This document shows positions 34,224-36,848 of a stretch of DNA of 36,848 nucleotides, piece by piece. Each line of letters opens with the position of its first letter. Within the stretch, counting starts at the first letter, position 1. Below the pieces are notes generated by a model, which worked only from the letters and a program-made list of their open reading frames with translations, was not told where the DNA came from and did no database searches. This DNA is from an uncultured Acidobacteriaceae bacterium (GTDB lineage: Bacteria > Acidobacteriota > Terriglobia > Terriglobales > Acidobacteriaceae), in contig CAIKND010000196.1 in the NCBI GenBank assembly GCA_903828675.1, forward strand, positions 1 through 36,848. The letters are read 5' to 3'. The position numbers and the translations under genes are program-made.

Positions 34224-34380
34224 TCTCTTCTCCAAATAGGTTCCGCAGCGATCATAAACGCGGCATGGGCCAGTCGGGCAAGGAAGTACGATAACTGAGA
34301 GAATTTGGGCTCTTTTGTTTCCGCTTAGGCGGTGGTCTGGGATTGCAGGGACAGAGGAATCCTATCTATGCCTCTTTTTA

Positions 34381-34512
34381 TCAATTACTTGATGAGAATA
34401 CGACTGGGTAGGGAGTGATAGGAGGGGGTGGGTTGTAGGGGTAGGTCCACTTCCAGCCTGCGTGGTCTGGAGTCTGCCACGGCAGGTGTTGGCCTGCGTT
34501 GGGATATCCCAT
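34381..34512 (-). CDS. Candidate 43-aa Pro/Tyr/Trp-rich small protein in dispersed element copy B
   Basis: The ORF starts at the ATG 6 bases after the conserved 32-nt core of element copy B (minus strand) and ends in tandem stops (TGA TAA). It begins MGYPNAGQHLPWQTPD and continues with WKWTYPYNPPPP, ending in VVFSSSN. Pro and aromatic residues dominate and there are few charged residues, a composition more like a real short peptide than random frame. There is no Shine-Dalgarno sequence; GATAAT about 27 bases upstream could be a -10 box, giving a short leader. Copy A places an ATG at the same distance and also encodes Pro-rich sequence, though that frame seems altered. No known family is recognised. 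Confidence 0.45.
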   Translation of the reverse strand: MGYPNAGQHLPWQTPDHAGWKWTYPYNPPPPITPYPVVFSSSN

Positions 34513-34550
34513 ATAAAGATTGTGCGCCAATGCACCTTAATTATCTGCAG
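34406..34550 (-). repeat. Dispersed element, copy B (inverted relative to copy A)
   Basis: The core at 34519-34550 matches 28 of 32 positions of copy A (3935-3966) in reverse orientation. A G-rich tract at 34406-34445, with five G-runs of three or more, lies at the far end, as the C-rich tract does in copy A when read in the same sense. The block GGACC precedes the tract in both copies. Confidence 0.72.
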
Positions 34551-34666
34551 GGAAGGTGGCGGCTAAGTGATTTAAATTCATATGCTTGGAAATGAGGTTC
34601 ATTTTTGTCATTTCCGGATGGGGCGATGCTCCAAAGCATGGCTGCCAATGGCACCGGAATCGTCTG

Positions 34667-34792
34667 CGGACATTTGGGATTGTTGCAGGGCGTTCAGGTG
34701 GTTCCTTTTCCAAGCTCCGAGCGCAATAAATTGGAGATCCAAGGGTGTTTCTGCACCTGGGAATGGGTAAAGGCCGAGGAGGCGACAATCCA
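34667..34792. repeat. Direct repeat copy 1, flanking a two-gene cassette
   Basis: The 59 bases at 34734-34792 match 35801-35859 at 54 of 59 positions (shared blocks TTTCTGCACCTGGGAATG and AGGCGACAATCCA). Its left end near 34667 (CGGACATT) seems to be a decayed version of the left arm of copy 2. Non-coding; the 34224-34851 gap otherwise holds element copy B and no further supported gene. Confidence 0.75.
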
Positions 34793-34851
34793 CTCGGAAC
34801 CCAGAAAATCCGCAGGTGCTACCCTAATTTTGATGTGGGGTCGCGCAACTC

Positions 34852-35181
34852 ATGGCAGAAATGACACCCTTCAAATACGGCGGGTTCTACGATGTGCCTC
34901 GATGCCTCTCACTTCGTTACCGGGGAAGGCTATTCCTACTACAGAGCGCCTTTGATGAGGACCTCGACGAGTACCCAACGGACTACGCGGTCTACGTGAT
35001 CCCTAAGTCGGCTGATGCTTCGAGGCCGCTGTGCTCTCCGGAGTTCCTCAGCAATACGCCTATGGCTTGCGTTGGACAGATTCCAATCGACCAAGTGACG
35101 TTCGACCCGAGCAAGCGAAAGGAACTGGACGCTTCCTTCCTCGACAACATCGTCGCCGACCAAGAGGGCAGAGCAGAATGA
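34852..35181 (+). CDS. Hypothetical protein, 109 aa
   Basis: Not recognised. A soluble, acidic protein with no signal peptide. Hydrophobic and aromatic residues alternate (FKYGGFYDVPRCLSLRYRGR, then LFLLQSAFDEDLDEYPTDYA), suggesting a beta-rich fold. The stop TGA (35179-35181) overlaps the ATG (35178) of the next gene in an ATGA, so the two are translationally coupled and probably act together. The ribosome site is poor. The pair lies between two direct repeats. Function unknown. Confidence 0.62.
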   Translation: MAEMTPFKYGGFYDVPRCLSLRYRGRLFLLQSAFDEDLDEYPTDYAVYVIPKSADASRPLCSPEFLSNTPMACVGQIPIDQVTFDPSKRKELDASFLDNIVADQEGRAE

Positions 35182-35717
35182 AAGCGAGAAACTTGGCGAG
35201 ATCGTTCATGGTTGCAGCAATCATCGCGGTCGTGTCCTTCAGTTCTGCTTGCAAGCAGAGCGAGCCATACTCCACGTCTGTCATTACTCGGGCTGATCGC
35301 CACACTACGGGAAACAGTAAATTCCCTGTGGCAGTTGACACTAACCGTGTCGGAAATTATCCGCACGAGACAAAGTCTGGGGCAGGGTATTTCTACGATG
35401 ACGTGCTTGAATACCGAGTGTGGCTGCATCCAGAACGAGGTGCCGAGCCCTTGAACGGCAGCAACGACTATTTCGTTGCTTTCGCACAGTATGAACCTGC
35501 GGAAGAGTTCTCGAAGAAGACCTCTGGTGCAGAGACCCCTTTGGTATTGGTTCGCCAGCTTGAGTGGATAGACGAACCGAAACAAGGTCAGTATGTCCCG
35601 CAAAAAGGGGAGCGCATGACTGAATGGCAAGTTGCGTGGCTCAAGACGGATAAGCGAACGGAATCGAGCATTGCAGAGTTCCTAAAGCATCCAAGGAAGC
35701 CACTCACAACTGAGTGA
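35178..35717 (+). CDS. Hypothetical exported protein, probable lipoprotein, 179 aa
   Basis: Not recognised. The N terminus is a signal sequence (KARNLARSFMVAAIIAVVSF) ending in SSAC, an imperfect lipobox with Cys about residue 25. The mature part includes YRVWLHPERGAEPLNGSNDY, LVLVRQLEWIDEPKQGQYV and a C-terminal MTEWQVAWLKTDKR, and seems to be a small alpha/beta domain. The ATG at 35178 overlaps the upstream stop (ATGA) and has GAGGG upstream; the longer frame from 35031 runs inside the upstream gene and hides the signal peptide. The gene ends just before a large palindromic repeat. Function unknown. Confidence 0.65.
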   Translation: MKARNLARSFMVAAIIAVVSFSSACKQSEPYSTSVITRADRHTTGNSKFPVAVDTNRVGNYPHETKSGAGYFYDDVLEYRVWLHPERGAEPLNGSNDYFVAFAQYEPAEEFSKKTSGAETPLVLVRQLEWIDEPKQGQYVPQKGERMTEWQVAWLKTDKRTESSIAEFLKHPRKPLTTE

Positions 35718-35718
35718 C

Positions 35719-35859
35719 CGCCAACTCGGACATTACGCATTCCCGGGTCTCAGAATCCAGACTGGGGCCATCCGCGGAACTTGGAGGAGCAATCAGGGGT
35801 GAGATCCAAGGGCGTTTCTGCACCTGGGAATGCGTAATGTCCGAGTAGGCGACAATCCA
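35719..35859. repeat. Direct repeat copy 2 with 23-bp terminal inverted repeats
   Basis: The arms at 35725-35747 and 35823-35845 are complementary at 23 positions (one G-U), enclosing 75 bases. CGCC (35719-35722) and GGCG (35848-35851) extend the stem past a 2x2 internal loop. Inside, CTTGGA and TCCAAG can form a second stem. Its right part (35801-35859) is the direct repeat shared with 34734-34792. It begins one base after the lipoprotein stop codon. Confidence 0.78.
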
Positions 35860-35927
35860 GGAAGTACCTTTTCCTTGACCCTACGGCGTTTTCCCGGGAG
35901 CGATTTTGAATCCGGGCGGTTTGCAAT

Positions 35928-35963
35928 CCCACCCATCCCGCAAAGAGCGCGGGATGGATGGGG
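35928..35963. repeat. Palindromic repeat (CATCCCGC hairpin)
   Basis: CATCCCGC (35934-35941) pairs with GCGGGATG (35949-35956) across a 7-nt loop, with imperfect C-rich/G-rich extensions on both sides. It lies in the otherwise gene-free 35860-36050 stretch, between convergent genes. Its layout is like that of the hairpin at 2660-2687. Confidence 0.6.
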
Positions 35964-36050
35964 CGCCCTCAGTGCTGGTGTTGGGGAGTTCTCGAAAGAA
36001 CGGAAGGGTGGGCCACCTGCCTCCGATACGCTCGGAATGTGCGTAGAGCC

Positions 36051-36518
36051 TCAACGATGTGGCGAAAACTCCGCATGTATCTCGCCTATTGTTCTTCCCT
36101 CATCGAGTCTTCGCAGGATTACCGAAACTCCTAGATTCCGCTGTTCAGTCTGTTCCGGGTACCTCTGAAAGAACAAAGTGATGGATGGAATAAACGGGTC
36201 CAAGTCCTGCCCTGCAAACGGCGCATGTGATGCGCAGCGACCGTTGGCTTCAAGAAACCGCTGACCATCTGCGGGCGGCAGCGTAGCTTCAAGCGCAGTT
36301 TCGCACCCGTTTCGGAAGCCCTCGCTCATGCCTTCAACGTAGGCACTCACGTATTGCTCTCTCTCGAATGCGCTCCATCCAAGCCATTTCTTGCCGTCAG
36401 GAAAAAGCGTTGCGTGGTGCTGGTGGGTGCATGCTGTCACCGCGACGATGATGGCCAAGGCTGCGGAGCTGGCGACACTGAGCCATCGACATTGAATGTT
36501 GTTCTGATACGGCTGCAT
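36051..36518 (-). CDS. Hypothetical lipoprotein, 155 aa
   Basis: Not firmly recognised. Residues ~14-30 form a signal sequence (SVASSAALAIIVAVTAC) ending in a lipobox-like VTAC. The mature part is helical, with FEREQYVSAYVEGMSEGFRNG and YPEQTEQRNLGVSVILRRL. The repeated Tyr/Gly spacing in the first helix recalls small secreted helical proteins such as the Rap1a/Tai-like immunity group, but the match is by eye and weak. GAGGA lies about 7 bases before the ATG on the minus strand. It stands alone between repeat-rich regions. Base composition is somewhat lower in G+C than the core genes. Confidence 0.6.
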   Translation of the reverse strand: MQPYQNNIQCRWLSVASSAALAIIVAVTACTHQHHATLFPDGKKWLGWSAFEREQYVSAYVEGMSEGFRNGCETALEATLPPADGQRFLEANGRCASHAPFAGQDLDPFIPSITLFFQRYPEQTEQRNLGVSVILRRLDEGRTIGEIHAEFSPHR

Positions 36519-36848
36519 TGTCAGTCCTCACAAGCGGGTTCGCGAACATCTCATTGCATTTCGCGCTGGTGTCACATCTTCTCTGGCGACAGAGGGGATG
36601 GGGCCATCTGGTGATTGTGAGCGTATCACCGGCAACTCGGACACAACGAAGGACAACCGCAGTCAACCATGGCGCTTGGCGGCACCCAAGGCCATGAAAA
36701 TATTTGTCTGATCTCGCGTCGCCCCTACGGGGCTTGAGTGGTTCTTTCATCATCTTCCCAGGACTCCGTCCTGATTACATGACAGCGTCGGCTCCTCCGA
36801 CCTGAGTAGACTGGTTGCTGCGAAACGACCAAGAGCTCGGGAGGAAAG
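36519..36848. other. Gene-free end region
   Basis: No supported gene. The main content is a run of three short perfect hairpins at 36721-36801, listed separately. The window ends at 36848 without a new start. Confidence 0.5.
36721..36801. repeat. Cluster of three short palindromes (REP/BIME-like)
   Basis: Three perfect 5-bp hairpins follow one another: GCCCC-TAC-GGGGC (36721-36733), AGGAC-TCC-GTCCT (36760-36772) and GTCGG-CTCCT-CCGAC (36787-36801). Regular hairpins separated by short linkers resemble mosaic REP elements of other bacteria. Confidence 0.55.

Noticed and set aside
1..36848. CRISPR arrays, IS transposases, prophage or rRNA genes
   Set aside because: No regularly spaced repeats, transposase or phage structural motifs, or rRNA sequence seen on either strand.

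Overview
The window looks like a chromosome segment of a G+C-rich, Gram-negative soil-type bacterium. Outer-membrane proteins, a Tat-exported sulfatase and a tripartite efflux pump point to two membranes. The gene set (EF-G2-like factor, DUF1569, sulfatase with maturase, GH20, MacB-type permease) and the many intergenic hairpins fit Acidobacteriota (Terriglobia/Acidobacteriaceae-like). That placement is inference from gene style; no marker sequence was compared.

Layout. 1-646 is the 3' end of an elongation factor G-like gene. 796-2608 is a more A+T-rich two-gene unit: a ParA-type ATPase followed by a RelA/SpoT-domain nucleotide pyrophosphokinase. 2796-3679 holds an unknown small gene convergent with a DUF1569 gene. 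3935-4105 is a dispersed element whose second copy lies inverted about 30 kb away. 4203-6660 (minus) carries rsmA, a MacB-like ABC permease and an overlapping small membrane protein. 6778-14111 (plus) is a sulfur-scavenging region: Tat sulfatase, CysD, CysN with a decayed APS-kinase tail, an iron-sulfur APS reductase, a TauE/SafE permease and an anaerobic sulfatase maturase. A tRNA-Leu(UAG) and a DcaP-like porin follow on the minus strand. 16370-20776 (minus) is an EmrB/EmrA/TolC-type efflux operon, divergent from its likely TetR repressor, with a clear operator and sigma-70-like promoter between them. 21469-28361 is an amino-sugar neighbourhood: an MFS sugar porter with a large extra loop divergent from a GH20 hexosaminidase, then REC-HPt and NarL-type regulators, then a GlmS-like sugar isomerase/deaminase without the glutaminase domain. 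28734-31823 holds a HIT protein and ribosomal protein S1 with a long acidic N-terminal extension, ended by a 24-bp hairpin terminator. 31942-34223 (minus) has an MFS transporter and a secreted ThuA-domain protein. 34381-36848 is repeat-rich and holds small orphan genes.

How the genes work together. The sulfatase would release sulfate from organic sulfate esters, the maturase would make its formylglycine, CysDN would activate sulfate to APS, and CysH would reduce APS directly. This fits the loss of the APS-kinase P-loop in CysN. The GH20, sugar porter and GlmS-like enzyme could form an N-acetylhexosamine use route. The strongest candidates for something undescribed are the dispersed element with a fixed-distance ATG and a hidden 43-residue ORF, the ParA plus RelA/SpoT pair, and the small two-gene cassette between direct repeats near 34.7-35.9 kb.
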